Assembly: GCF_003124125.1 (NCBI RefSeq)
Contig: NZ_QCXQ01000002.1
Location: 165,437 to 229,436 of the forward strand
Length of the DNA: 64,000 nt
Direction of reading: 5' to 3'
DNA from: Levilactobacillus bambusae
GTDB lineage: Bacteria; Bacillota; Bacilli; Lactobacillales; Lactobacillaceae
Shown here: positions 18,296 through 26,297 of the stretch, piece after piece
Numbering within the stretch: the first letter of the stretch is position 1
Layout: each line of letters opens with the position of its first letter
Program-made: the position numbers and the translations under genes
The notes under the pieces: generated by a model
Told to the model about the DNA's origin: nothing
Seen by the model: the letters and a program-made list of their open reading frames with translations, nothing else
The model's database searches: none

Positions 18296-18853
18296 CTACG
18301 CCATGTTGCGATCCAAAAATTCAACGTAGGCGTCAACAATGGATTGGAAGTATTGAATAGTTCCTGGGTTAGATACCTTTTGATCGTCATCCAGCATTTG
18401 GTTAACGTGCCCAAGGTAAGCTTCAGGCTGCTGTAAAGTTGGCATATTTAGGAAGACCAATGGTTGCCGTAGGGCAAAGTTGCCGCCCATCCCACCAATG
18501 GCACCGGGAGAGTAACTGATGATTGCAGCGGGCTTATGATCCCAAACATTGTGTCCCATTGGCCGGGAACCAACGTCTAAGGCGTTCTTTAAGCCGCCGG
18601 GAATTGACCGGTTATATTCTGGGGTAAAGAACATGATACCATCCACGGCTTGCACGTCATTTCTAAATTCCGTCCAAGCTGCCGGAACATCCTGACCGTC
18701 ATCTAAGTCCTCGTTGTATAGGGGTAATTGACTAAAGTCAATGACAACGGGTTCGTATCCGTCTGGGAGTAACGTCATAAAGTTTTTTGCAATTTGCTTG
18801 CCGTATGATCCTTTTCGCAGGCTTCCGACAATGATTCCGATCTTCTTAGTCAT
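18296..18853 (-). CDS. NADPH-dependent FMN reductase / quinone reductase
   Basis: This 185-residue flavodoxin-fold protein of the NADPH_dep_FMN_red family has the FMN phosphate loop GSLRKGSYGKQIAK near the start. It also has the family signature FFTPEYNRSIPGGLKNALD and a second flavin loop SYSPGAIGGMGGNFALRQ. Such enzymes reduce flavins, quinones or azo compounds with NADPH. The upstream region carries HxlR-like dyads, which would fit quinone-responsive control. It is monocistronic with a clear terminator. Confidence 0.88.
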   Translation of the reverse strand: MTKKIGIIVGSLRKGSYGKQIAKNFMTLLPDGYEPVVIDFSQLPLYNEDLDDGQDVPAAWTEFRNDVQAVDGIMFFTPEYNRSIPGGLKNALDVGSRPMGHNVWDHKPAAIISYSPGAIGGMGGNFALRQPLVFLNMPTLQQPEAYLGHVNQMLDDDQKVSNPGTIQYFQSIVDAYVEFLDRNMA

Positions 18854-18869
18854 CGAATCATCCTTCCGT

Positions 18870-18892
18870 TTACTTTTAGTAAGTACATTACT
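18870..18892. promoter_or_regulatory. HxlR-like dyads upstream of FMN reductase
   Basis: TTACT-TTT-AGTAA (18870-18882) overlaps AGTAA-GTACA-TTACT (18878-18892). Both are built of the TTAC/GTAA half-sites also seen next to the HxlR gene at 22916. Binding is inferred. Confidence 0.4.
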
Positions 18893-18913
18893 TCTTTAAT
18901 TTACCAGATTCCG

Positions 18914-18955
18914 AAAAAAAAGCAAGTCAAAACAACTAAGTTTTGGCTTGCTTTT
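18914..18955 (-). terminator. Rho-independent terminator of the L,D-transpeptidase gene
   Basis: The stem AAGCAAG.CAAAAC / GTTTTG.CTTGCTT has one internal mismatch and is followed by eight T on the minus strand. It lies directly downstream of the gene at 18965. Confidence 0.85.
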
Positions 18956-18964
18956 CAGATTTAA

Positions 18965-19552
18965 TTAGTGAATAACGACTTTCATCCCGTACGGAACCTT
19001 TTCGTAAACCCATTTTGCATCTGCAACCGAGAGTCGGATACAGCCATGTGAGGCAGCATTTTTTCCGAGTTCTTCTGCTTCAGATTTAATGTAGTTCCCC
19101 TTGGAATCGGTTGGAACCGTGTGGAACAAGTAGATTCCATGGTCCTTCCATGAGACCCAGTACTTAGCCCCTTCCTTGGACTCCTTGTTATAGAAGAACG
19201 TGCCCCGTTCCTCTTGAATGTGGAAGGTGCCGTGGGGCGTTTTATTCTTCCCAACTCCGGTGGAACAATACATCGTGTAGAGCGTCTTGTCGCCTCGCTT
19301 CACGTATACCCGTTCCTTTTTTGTATCGACGTCCAGCCAATCAGACTTTTTCAACTTGGGGTACGGTTTAGTTTCAGACGGTTTACGCCAGTTAATTTCC
19401 TTTGGCTGAGCCGTCTTCTTGACCTTTACCGTCTGCTTAGCTGTATCAGCAGCCTGATGGGCCTTGGTACTTTTATTTTGTGTGGAATAGAGTCCCACAG
19501 CAATAGCAATGGCTACCACTACGACCCCTATCGTCGTTAGTAATCGTTTCAT
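18965..19552 (-). CDS. L,D-transpeptidase (YkuD domain), membrane-anchored
   Basis: This 195-residue protein has an N-terminal signal anchor (LLTTIGVVVVAIAIAVGLY), a Lys-rich linker and a C-terminal YkuD catalytic domain. The active site is SHGCIRLS with the nucleophilic Cys, preceded by the conserved HTVPTD region. Family members crosslink peptidoglycan stems (3-3 links) or attach proteins to the wall. In lactobacilli with few 3-3 crosslinks the actual reaction is unclear. The SD GGGAGGAAG precedes the ATG. It is a single gene. Confidence 0.88.
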   Translation of the reverse strand: MKRLLTTIGVVVVAIAIAVGLYSTQNKSTKAHQAADTAKQTVKVKKTAQPKEINWRKPSETKPYPKLKKSDWLDVDTKKERVYVKRGDKTLYTMYCSTGVGKNKTPHGTFHIQEERGTFFYNKESKEGAKYWVSWKDHGIYLFHTVPTDSKGNYIKSEAEELGKNAASHGCIRLSVADAKWVYEKVPYGMKVVIH

Positions 19553-19648
19553 ATGGTCTTCCTCCCGCCATTTGAAATCTAATCCTCGCCTTCCACTTTA
19601 CCCGATTTACCGGAAAATGTGAAACGGGTGGCTCAATCTTAGTGAATT

Positions 19649-21214
19649 CTATAATTGTTCGTCCTGTGCTCGGGGTCGTAAGCTCAGCTTTTCAACGTCT
19701 AACGTCTTATCCACTAGTCCCGTGTAAAAACTGGTTTCGTGACTAACGACAATAGCGTTCCCCGGGAATTTAAGGATCGCTTCCTTTAAGGCCGCCTTTG
19801 TTTCGTCGTCCAGATGATTCGTTGGTTCATCCATAATCAAGAAGTTAGAGGGAACAAACTCCATCATGGCCAGTTTGACCTTCGTCTGTTCACCCCCGGA
19901 CAGTTGGCCAATGGGTTTCATTGCGTTAGTTTGATCTAACCCGCACTTCGCTAGCTTCGTCCGAATGGCCTTCTGGGGGAGTTTTTCATACTTGGCCTGG
20001 ATGATTTGGAGGGGCGTCATCCGGTTATTATCCCAGGTTAAGTCCTGGCTAAAGTAGTTGACCTTAGCCGACGGTGAAAAGTTGACTTCGCCACCTAACG
20101 CAGGAATCAAGCCAAGGATGGTCTTAATCAGGGTTGACTTACCAACCCCATTAAACCCTTGAAAACCCACTTTCTCGTTCGTGGTTACCGAAAAGGTGAC
20201 GGGTTCCAACAGGGGCCGGTTATACCCAACGGATAATCGATCCACCACGAGGGCGTTCTGTGACCCCGTGTTTTCGTACGGAAACTCAAACCGGGCTTTG
20301 ACGTTCGTTGAAGGTGGATCAACTCGGTCCATCCGTTTCAGCATTTTTTCACGGGATTTCGCCATGGTTGACTTTGATCCGGCCTTATTTTTCTTGATAA
20401 ACCGTTCGGCCTTTTCAATCACTACCTGCTGCTTATCAAACTCCCGCTGCTGAAATTCTTCCCGTTCATCCTTTTGTCGCATCGCTTGCTTAAAGGATCC
20501 CCGGTACTTGGTAATCTTACCGAACGCCACGTTAATGATGCAATTCGTCACGGCCTCTAGGAAATCATAATCATGGGAAATCACCATGACGGCCCCATTA
20601 AACCCGTTTAAATAGTCCATTAACCACTGAATGTGAGCGGTATCTAAATAGTTCGTGGGTTCATCCAGTAAAATAACATCCGGTTCTTCCAGCAGCAACT
20701 TGGCTAGAATGATTTTTGAACGCTGGCCTCCCGACATCTTAGCAACTTCGTGATCACGGCCAATGTCGTCTAACCCTAGACCTGTAATAATTCGTTCAAT
20801 TTCAGTATCAACGTTGTAAAAATCGGCAGCGTCTAACCGTTCCTGAATTCGACCCGCCCGTGCCAACAACTTATCGTCCAGACTCTCTGCATAGTCCGTA
20901 TATAATTGGTTCATCTGGGCATTAAGCGTATAGAGTTCTGCGTAAGCGGTATGCAGAAAATCAATTAAGGTCATCCCGTCGGCAATATCAGCATATTGAT
21001 CTAAGTAGCCAATTTTAAGGTTTTTCTGCCACTTAATGTCCCCCTTTAAGGGTAATTCCTGTTCCGTAATAATCTTAATTAACGTTGACTTGCCAGCCCC
21101 GTTTTGACCCACAATTCCCATGTGTTCGCCCTTTTCCAGGGTAAAACTGGCATCATCATAGAGATCCTTCTCCGCAAACGCCATTGTTAGGCCTTGTACA
21201 TCGAGTAATGGCAT
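19649..21214 (-). CDS. ABC-F family ribosome-associated ATPase
   Basis: This 521-residue soluble protein has two ABC domains and no membrane helices. Domain 1 has Walker [10 protein letters not shown], signature MSGGQRSKI and Walker [12 protein letters not shown]. The linker is charged and helical (about 245-320). Domain 2 has [17 protein letters not shown] and [15 protein letters not shown] proteins bind the ribosomal E site to regulate translation or protect against drugs. Overall form resembles YbiT-like housekeeping members more than resistance types. The H-loops ([10 protein letters not shown] and VSHETSFYT) are present. Confidence 0.9.
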   Translation of the reverse strand: MPLLDVQGLTMAFAEKDLYDDASFTLEKGEHMGIVGQNGAGKSTLIKIITEQELPLKGDIKWQKNLKIGYLDQYADIADGMTLIDFLHTAYAELYTLNAQMNQLYTDYAESLDDKLLARAGRIQERLDAADFYNVDTEIERIITGLGLDDIGRDHEVAKMSGGQRSKIILAKLLLEEPDVILLDEPTNYLDTAHIQWLMDYLNGFNGAVMVISHDYDFLEAVTNCIINVAFGKITKYRGSFKQAMRQKDEREEFQQREFDKQQVVIEKAERFIKKNKAGSKSTMAKSREKMLKRMDRVDPPSTNVKARFEFPYENTGSQNALVVDRLSVGYNRPLLEPVTFSVTTNEKVGFQGFNGVGKSTLIKTILGLIPALGGEVNFSPSAKVNYFSQDLTWDNNRMTPLQIIQAKYEKLPQKAIRTKLAKCGLDQTNAMKPIGQLSGGEQTKVKLAMMEFVPSNFLIMDEPTNHLDDETKAALKEAILKFPGNAIVVSHETSFYTGLVDKTLDVEKLSLRPRAQDEQL

Positions 21215-21352
21215 TTCTAATCCTCCTCAACCGTAGTTCTTTCCTATTAGTTTCAATTTATTTCAGACTCTGACAACCTTACCACCAAATCAGGAATAAA
21301 GTCAATCAGGTCCCCGTTTTCAGGACCCTTTCATGGGTTTTCGGTTGAATCA

Positions 21353-21361
21353 TGCTATAAT
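21353..21361 (+). promoter_or_regulatory. Extended -10 of the VOC/CPBP operon
   Basis: TGCTATAAT (21353-21361) precedes the gene at 21396. The -35 position is weak. Confidence 0.45.
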
Positions 21362-21395
21362 GGTTGAAGCATTAAAAAAGGATGGTTAATAAACA

Positions 21396-21761
21396 ATGAA
21401 TATCCGTGAACTCTCCCCTGCCACGTTAACGGTGGCTAACTTACACAATAGCCTGCGCTTTTATCACGAAGTGTTTGACCTCCCCATGTTGGAAAGCGAT
21501 GTACCCGGCGTTAAATCCGGCGATCAGACCATCCAATTTCAGCTTGGCACCCCCGTCCCAACTGACCAGGCTGTCCTAAAAATGACGGCTAAGAATAAGG
21601 CCGAGGATATCCGGAAGCACTTTATTAACTATGGCGTCCACGTCGTTTCCCAGTTTGACTCATCCGTTACGGCAACTGATCAGGCGCTCACCGTTCTCGT
21701 TGAGGACCCGGATCACTACCAAATTGAAATCACGATTTTACCACCAACCCACCAACGTTAA
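21396..21761 (+). CDS. VOC (glyoxalase/bleomycin resistance) family protein
   Basis: This 121-residue protein is a single vicinal oxygen chelate fold with paired beta-alpha-beta modules. It starts with the usual SPATLTVANLHNSLRFYHEV and ends with the VEDPDHYQIEI strand that carries the metal-ligand Glu. Only the family can be assigned; members include glyoxalases, dioxygenases and drug-binding proteins. The CPBP gene starts 13 bases downstream, making a two-gene operon. Confidence 0.8.
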   Translation: MNIRELSPATLTVANLHNSLRFYHEVFDLPMLESDVPGVKSGDQTIQFQLGTPVPTDQAVLKMTAKNKAEDIRKHFINYGVHVVSQFDSSVTATDQALTVLVEDPDHYQIEITILPPTHQR

Positions 21762-21774
21762 AGGAAGCGGTTAT

Positions 21775-22455
21775 TTGAATTTATTACGTTATCTCTGGCA
21801 AAAGATCCGCGGAATTTTAGTCATGTTCGGCTTTCTGATCTTATATGGGGTTTGCCAGTTCTTTCTGCAGCAAGCCACCGTACACGCAAAAAGCAACGTG
21901 CTTCTCCACCAAAACATTGGGATCATGATGATCTGTTCCGCACTATTGATCGCCCTCATGGGGTGGTTTTACCACCGACTCCTCAAAAAAAACAATCCCC
22001 GGCACTTCGGCAAAACGAAGTTAACGCGTCGCCGCGCCTGGACTGAAATTGGCCTTTACGTCTTAATGTATGCCATTCAGATTACCTGGTCGCTACTGCT
22101 TTTTAGCCACGTCCTAAAGGAACCGGCTAATCAAACTGAGCTAAACCAAATGAGTTCCCAACTTCTCTTTTGGAACAACGCCTTCTCCGCAGTCGTTGCA
22201 CCCCTAGTTGAAGAACTGCTCTTTCGGGGCATTTTCTTTCAGTACTTCTTCGTCAAGGACACTTTCTGGTCGAACTGGCTAGGAATTCTCGTTTCCGGGT
22301 TTATCTTTGGTTACCTGCACAACCCAGCCCTATCCCTGAACCTGATTTTTTACTCGGCGTTAGGCTGCGTTCTAGCGTTTGCCTACCTCCACTTTAGGGA
22401 TATTCGGTATAACATCGGGCTCCATTTCCTGAATAACTTTTTGAGTACGCTTTAA
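21775..22455 (+). CDS. CPBP family intramembrane glutamic protease
   Basis: This 226-residue membrane protein has about six hydrophobic segments. The CPBP (Abi) motifs are in place: EE of VEELLFRGIFF (motif 1), the FGYLH His (motif 2) and the HFLNNFLS His/Asn (motif 3). In lactobacilli, members of this family process prenylated or small peptides or give bacteriocin self-immunity. The chosen start is TTG at 21775 with AAGGAAG upstream. The frame is open further upstream, but there it overlaps the VOC gene without an SD. Confidence 0.85.
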   Translation: MNLLRYLWQKIRGILVMFGFLILYGVCQFFLQQATVHAKSNVLLHQNIGIMMICSALLIALMGWFYHRLLKKNNPRHFGKTKLTRRRAWTEIGLYVLMYAIQITWSLLLFSHVLKEPANQTELNQMSSQLLFWNNAFSAVVAPLVEELLFRGIFFQYFFVKDTFWSNWLGILVSGFIFGYLHNPALSLNLIFYSALGCVLAFAYLHFRDIRYNIGLHFLNNFLSTL

Positions 22456-22461
22456 ATAAAC

Positions 22462-22498
22462 TGCCGGTCAATCCCTCATAAGGTTGACCGGCAATTTA
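22462..22498. terminator. Bidirectional terminator between CPBP and HxlR genes
   Basis: The perfect 10-bp stem TGCCGGTCAA / TTGACCGGCA (22462-22471, 22484-22493) has T-rich flanks and lies between convergent genes. Confidence 0.8.
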
Positions 22499-22507
22499 TT
22501 TAGTGTG

Positions 22508-22888
22508 CTATTTTTCTTTCCCGTTCAAAAGGGCGGCTGGCGGTTGGACAGTGGTTAAATGGTTGTCGCATGTTTCAGCGTGCCGTTCGCCCCAATCACA
22601 AAGTCCCAGCAAAAGCGGCCTCAACGATTCCCCGTGCGGTGAAAACGCATATTCAACCCGGGGTGGCGTTTCCGCAAAAACGTGTTTGACTAGCACATCA
22701 TCATTAACCAATTGGGTCAGCTGTTCCGTCAGGACCTTCTGAGAAATTTCCGGAATTGCGCGTAGAAGTCGCCCGTTGCGATTTATTCCAACCCCAATTA
22801 AGCACAAAATTAAGGGTTTCCACTTCCCGCTAATAACATTTAGCGTAACCTCAATACCAATATGAAACTTTTTTTCCCGTTGTGTCAT
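22508..22888 (-). CDS. HxlR-family winged-helix regulator
   Basis: This 126-residue MarR-like protein has the HxlR signature: ISGKWKPLILCLI, then RAIPEISQKVLTEQLTQLVNDD (recognition helix and wing start), then PPRVEYAFSPHGESL. The N-terminal Cys that senses quinones in YodB/HypR-type members is absent at its usual place before GKW; Cys29 and Cys107 remain. It is transcribed away from a VOC gene at 23014, with a TTAC/GTAA dyad between. It probably represses itself and that neighbour. Confidence 0.87.
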   Translation of the reverse strand: MTQREKKFHIGIEVTLNVISGKWKPLILCLIGVGINRNGRLLRAIPEISQKVLTEQLTQLVNDDVLVKHVFAETPPRVEYAFSPHGESLRPLLLGLCDWGERHAETCDNHLTTVQPPAALLNGKEK

Positions 22889-22915
22889 CCTGAAACTCCT
22901 CCCCCTGCTTGATTT

Positions 22916-22931
22916 CTTACTTTGAGGTAAG
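22916..22931. promoter_or_regulatory. Putative HxlR operator
   Basis: CTTAC-TTTGAG-GTAAG (22916-22931) is a 5-bp dyad. It sits in the divergent region between the HxlR gene (minus) and the VOC gene (plus). Confidence 0.45.
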
Positions 22932-23013
22932 TCCCTTACTTAAAAGTGCGGACTATTTTACCTCGTTTTAACTGAGTATGCTAGTCCCTATTCAAGACAA
23001 AGGAGTGGTTAAT

Positions 23014-23514
23014 ATGACTAACCAAACTTATCCCACTAATTTTTCACACGTTGGATTATCCGTACCTGATATTGATGCAGCCGTAAAATTTTATTCCGAG
23101 GTAATGGGCTGGTACGTGATTATGGCCCCAGCGACAGTCACCGAAGATTCCAGTGCAATTGGAGAAATGTCTCAAGCCGTGTTTGGCCATGGTTGGGAAC
23201 AGTACCGGATTGCCCATTTGACAACCGGTGACGGTGTGGGCATCGAAATGTTTGAATTTAAGAAAAACGTTGATCCAGAGGATAACTTTAGGTACTTTGA
23301 AACCGGCATTTTTCATTATGGGGTCCAAGATCCAAACATTCAGGAGCTGGTTGACCGAATTCTTGCCCATGGTGGTAAACAAAGAATGCCGATCAAAACG
23401 TATTATCCAGGTAAAAAACCGTATCAAATGGTTTACATGGAGGATCCGTTCGGCAACTTAGTTGAAATTTACACGCACGCCTATGACCTCACCTATTCAC
23501 AGGGAAGTTACTAA
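23014..23514 (+). CDS. VOC family dioxygenase-like protein
   Basis: This 166-residue VOC protein starts NFSHVGLSVPDIDAAVKFY, with a metal-ligand His in SHVGL. A second His lies in FHYGVQDPNI, and Glu in FGNLVEIYTHAYDL closes the metal site. Thus the three expected ligands are present and the protein may be an active metalloenzyme. The ATG at 23014 follows AAAGGAGTGG. It is divergent from the HxlR regulator, so it is probably induced by an electrophile or aromatic compound. Confidence 0.83.
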   Translation: MTNQTYPTNFSHVGLSVPDIDAAVKFYSEVMGWYVIMAPATVTEDSSAIGEMSQAVFGHGWEQYRIAHLTTGDGVGIEMFEFKKNVDPEDNFRYFETGIFHYGVQDPNIQELVDRILAHGGKQRMPIKTYYPGKKPYQMVYMEDPFGNLVEIYTHAYDLTYSQGSY

Positions 23515-23594
23515 CCCGGAAAAAAGCATAGTTATCTCATATCTTAGTTATCGTAAGACAAGACTTCAGTGTTAAATTGTAATTATTCTAACGT

Positions 23595-23641
23595 AAAAGC
23601 TGCCGCAAATGACGTAGGCAAAGTCATTTGCGGTAGCTTTT
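23595..23641. terminator. Bidirectional terminator
   Basis: A 19-base stem with one mismatch (23595-23613 with 23623-23641) has A- and T-runs. It lies between the VOC gene and the convergent YfhO-type gene. Confidence 0.85.
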
Positions 23642-23645
23642 TTAA

Positions 23646-26252
23646 CTAATTATTTTTTCGCTTCTTAATTACCATTTCTCCAATTAAGAGTACTAACGAA
23701 ATCGAACTAATGATAACCCCTACATACCATCCCGATGGTCGATATTTCAGTTGAACTTGGTTTTGTCCCTTATGCAGTTTAACACCCACAAAGGCCCCCC
23801 CGATTGCCTTTAATGACGCAGCTTGATGGTTAACTGTTAATCGCCAACCATCATCGTAAGGGACTGAGGTAACCAAAACTTGATTTTTACGGTTTACATT
23901 AACCTTCCCCGTAATAGTATCTCCGCTAATTTTTAGTTTTGCTGCATGTCGTTGAACCTCAGTCATACTTTTTTCATATCGGTTTGTATTCATTAAAATA
24001 ACGTTAGGCATAACCATTCTAAACTGTTTACTCCCCCAAATATTGGTATGAATGGTAATGGTAGTTGCTTTTTTATAGTTACCTAAATCAATATACTGAC
24101 CCGTCATAGAATTACGTGACGTTAGATTAACTCCTTGCTTATCAACCTTCACTTCACTCATTAATCCCCCTAGGTTAGTTCCAGATAGTGGGTAAAGGCT
24201 CAAATAAGCTTGTTGATGGGCCGGAATTTTAACCTTCCATGTCAACCGCTGCACGGATTGATCAGACGGCATATTACCATAGAATTGATTATTTTGAATA
24301 CTAATCCGAGCCCCCGGACTTGGTAATAGCTTTAATGCTTGCTGCTTAAAGTAAGTTTGATTTTGTTGGCTAAGGTCATTTAACAGCTGACTTTGATTTC
24401 CTAAATTATCAGTATTGGACAGTTTTAACTTCAAAATTCGATCATTTGTAACCGTCCCTAACCCAGCTGCATACTGATTTTTATATACATGATAGGGCTT
24501 AACGTCAGGTTGAGTTTGATAACCAACACGGTTAACCTTACCTTTGGCAATGATCAGTTGATTACCTAATAAGCTATCCATCAAAACCGTATTATTCCCG
24601 TAAATTAGGTTAAGGTTATCGCCGGTCGATCGGTACCCCAGTTTGTTCATCTGTTGCATGAAGGGCCGATTGCGCATTGATGAGAAAAGATTAATCGAAC
24701 TATAGTTATAGTTAAACCCATCATTACGAGAGACTGGATCCATTGATTCCATCCGGAGAGGAACATCCTTCTTTTGATACTTAGACACAATTTTTGAAAT
24801 TGCTGGATAGTTCTGAGTATATAAACGATTAAGTGGATAATGCCATTCCTTTTTGGTTCCTAAAAAAATACCATAAGCATTCCCGGTTAGTTCCACACAG
24901 CACATAATGCTTAGGATGATAACAATCCCTTTTTGAACACTTTGTCGATCAGTCGTTAGCAGGCTAAATAAAACCAGGTAAGCAGCTAAAATGATTAAAG
25001 TCGATAACAGGTTGAAGACGCTTAGGTAATGATAGTGACCAAATGAACCAAAATAGGCAACGATCATTAAAATGCCTAGACTGATTATAATGCGACTAAG
25101 TAGTTTAAAACTGGGTTTCGTTTCCCATGCCTCTCCTGCCAGTTGAATAACTAAAAAGGAGAATAAGAAACTGTACCGGAATAAGAACATGGCAGGAAAA
25201 TGGCCACCTTGCCATGCTAAATCAAAGGGTTGAAAGTAAAAGCCCAGGCAGAGGCAGCCTAGCAACACAGCCATCCCAATTTTACTTTTCTTGGTAATTT
25301 TTTTTAAGAAAAAGAAGCTAATCGCAAAGATGAGCGGCAATAATCCCACAGAAACAAAGGGAATTGTGCCAAACTTAGTCGTATCATAAACTCCTACCAT
25401 GTTTTTTATAATCAAATCCCAAATTCCCGTATTATCAGTAAAAAGGCCGTTAACCTTTGATAGTGGGATGTGAGTATTAATCATCGTTACCACGGTTGGA
25501 ATAATGATGATGGCGGACAAGCCTAACGCAATAACAAGTCGCCAACCATACGCTAGCCACGTTAACTTTTGTTTCAATTCACCCCTACGATAAAGCCCTA
25601 CACAAAAGTAAAGGAATGAAAAGATCCCAACAATATAAGCCATGTAAAAATTGGTTATAAACAAGAGGAAATATCCAAAAATCAAAATATTTCCACCTTT
25701 GCCGTCAATGACACGATTAATTCCAATTATAATAATTGGTAAAATATAAAGCGTATCAAGCCACATTGGCTGTTCTGCAAAGGCAAGGCCAAATGACATC
25801 ATAGCATAGCACAGAGCTAACAGATGATTTTGCCAGGTCTGCAGTCGAAAACTAGTTTTGGCATACCAAAATGCGGTCACACCTGCTAGACCGATTTTGA
25901 TTAAGGTTATGACGTACACCGCGTTAGCCATATCCGATTTCGAGAAAAAGTAAACGATCGGAGTTACGACGCCACCGAGATAATAACTATATATCCCTAA
26001 AAAGTTAACGCCTAAACTCCCACTCCATGTATAAAACCAACTTTGATTTCCATGTAAAACATCATGAAAAGCATCGTAAAAATTAACAGTTTGTGTAAAT
26101 GAATCGCTTGCTAATACACTTAATTTACTTCCAGGGTAAACACCATTTAGCCACCATGCAATAGCAACTAAAATAACTGGTAGCACAAAGGCGACTAAAT
26201 AGGTTATCCCTGACTTTGCTTTTTTCATTATCATAAAAATAATCAGCCCCAT
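23646..26252 (-). CDS. YfhO family membrane protein
   Basis: This 868-residue protein has about 13 membrane helices in the first 470 residues, a large extracytoplasmic domain (about 480-840) and a final helix before the basic RKNN end. The layout and the early YPGSKLSVLASDSFTQ motif fit the YfhO family. Its Gram-positive members take part in glycosylating lipoteichoic acid or other surface polymers with a lipid-linked sugar. The start is uncertain: ATG 26252 directly abuts the upstream terminator, and ATGs at 26234 and 26228 are alternatives, none with a clear SD. Base composition is AT-richer than neighbours. Confidence 0.82.
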   Translation of the reverse strand: MGLIIFMIMKKAKSGITYLVAFVLPVILVAIAWWLNGVYPGSKLSVLASDSFTQTVNFYDAFHDVLHGNQSWFYTWSGSLGVNFLGIYSYYLGGVVTPIVYFFSKSDMANAVYVITLIKIGLAGVTAFWYAKTSFRLQTWQNHLLALCYAMMSFGLAFAEQPMWLDTLYILPIIIIGINRVIDGKGGNILIFGYFLLFITNFYMAYIVGIFSFLYFCVGLYRRGELKQKLTWLAYGWRLVIALGLSAIIIIPTVVTMINTHIPLSKVNGLFTDNTGIWDLIIKNMVGVYDTTKFGTIPFVSVGLLPLIFAISFFFLKKITKKSKIGMAVLLGCLCLGFYFQPFDLAWQGGHFPAMFLFRYSFLFSFLVIQLAGEAWETKPSFKLLSRIIISLGILMIVAYFGSFGHYHYLSVFNLLSTLIILAAYLVLFSLLTTDRQSVQKGIVIILSIMCCVELTGNAYGIFLGTKKEWHYPLNRLYTQNYPAISKIVSKYQKKDVPLRMESMDPVSRNDGFNYNYSSINLFSSMRNRPFMQQMNKLGYRSTGDNLNLIYGNNTVLMDSLLGNQLIIAKGKVNRVGYQTQPDVKPYHVYKNQYAAGLGTVTNDRILKLKLSNTDNLGNQSQLLNDLSQQNQTYFKQQALKLLPSPGARISIQNNQFYGNMPSDQSVQRLTWKVKIPAHQQAYLSLYPLSGTNLGGLMSEVKVDKQGVNLTSRNSMTGQYIDLGNYKKATTITIHTNIWGSKQFRMVMPNVILMNTNRYEKSMTEVQRHAAKLKISGDTITGKVNVNRKNQVLVTSVPYDDGWRLTVNHQAASLKAIGGAFVGVKLHKGQNQVQLKYRPSGWYVGVIISSISLVLLIGEMVIKKRKNN

Positions 26253-26253
26253 T

Positions 26254-26275
26254 AAAAAAGGGCGTTCCCGCCCCC
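26254..26275 (-). terminator. Terminator of the LPQTG adhesin gene
   Basis: GGGCG-TTCC-CGCCC (26260-26273) is followed by six T on the minus strand. It sits just upstream of the YfhO-type gene. Confidence 0.78.
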
Positions 26276-26297
26276 ATGTTGTTTCTATTTCAGTTTA

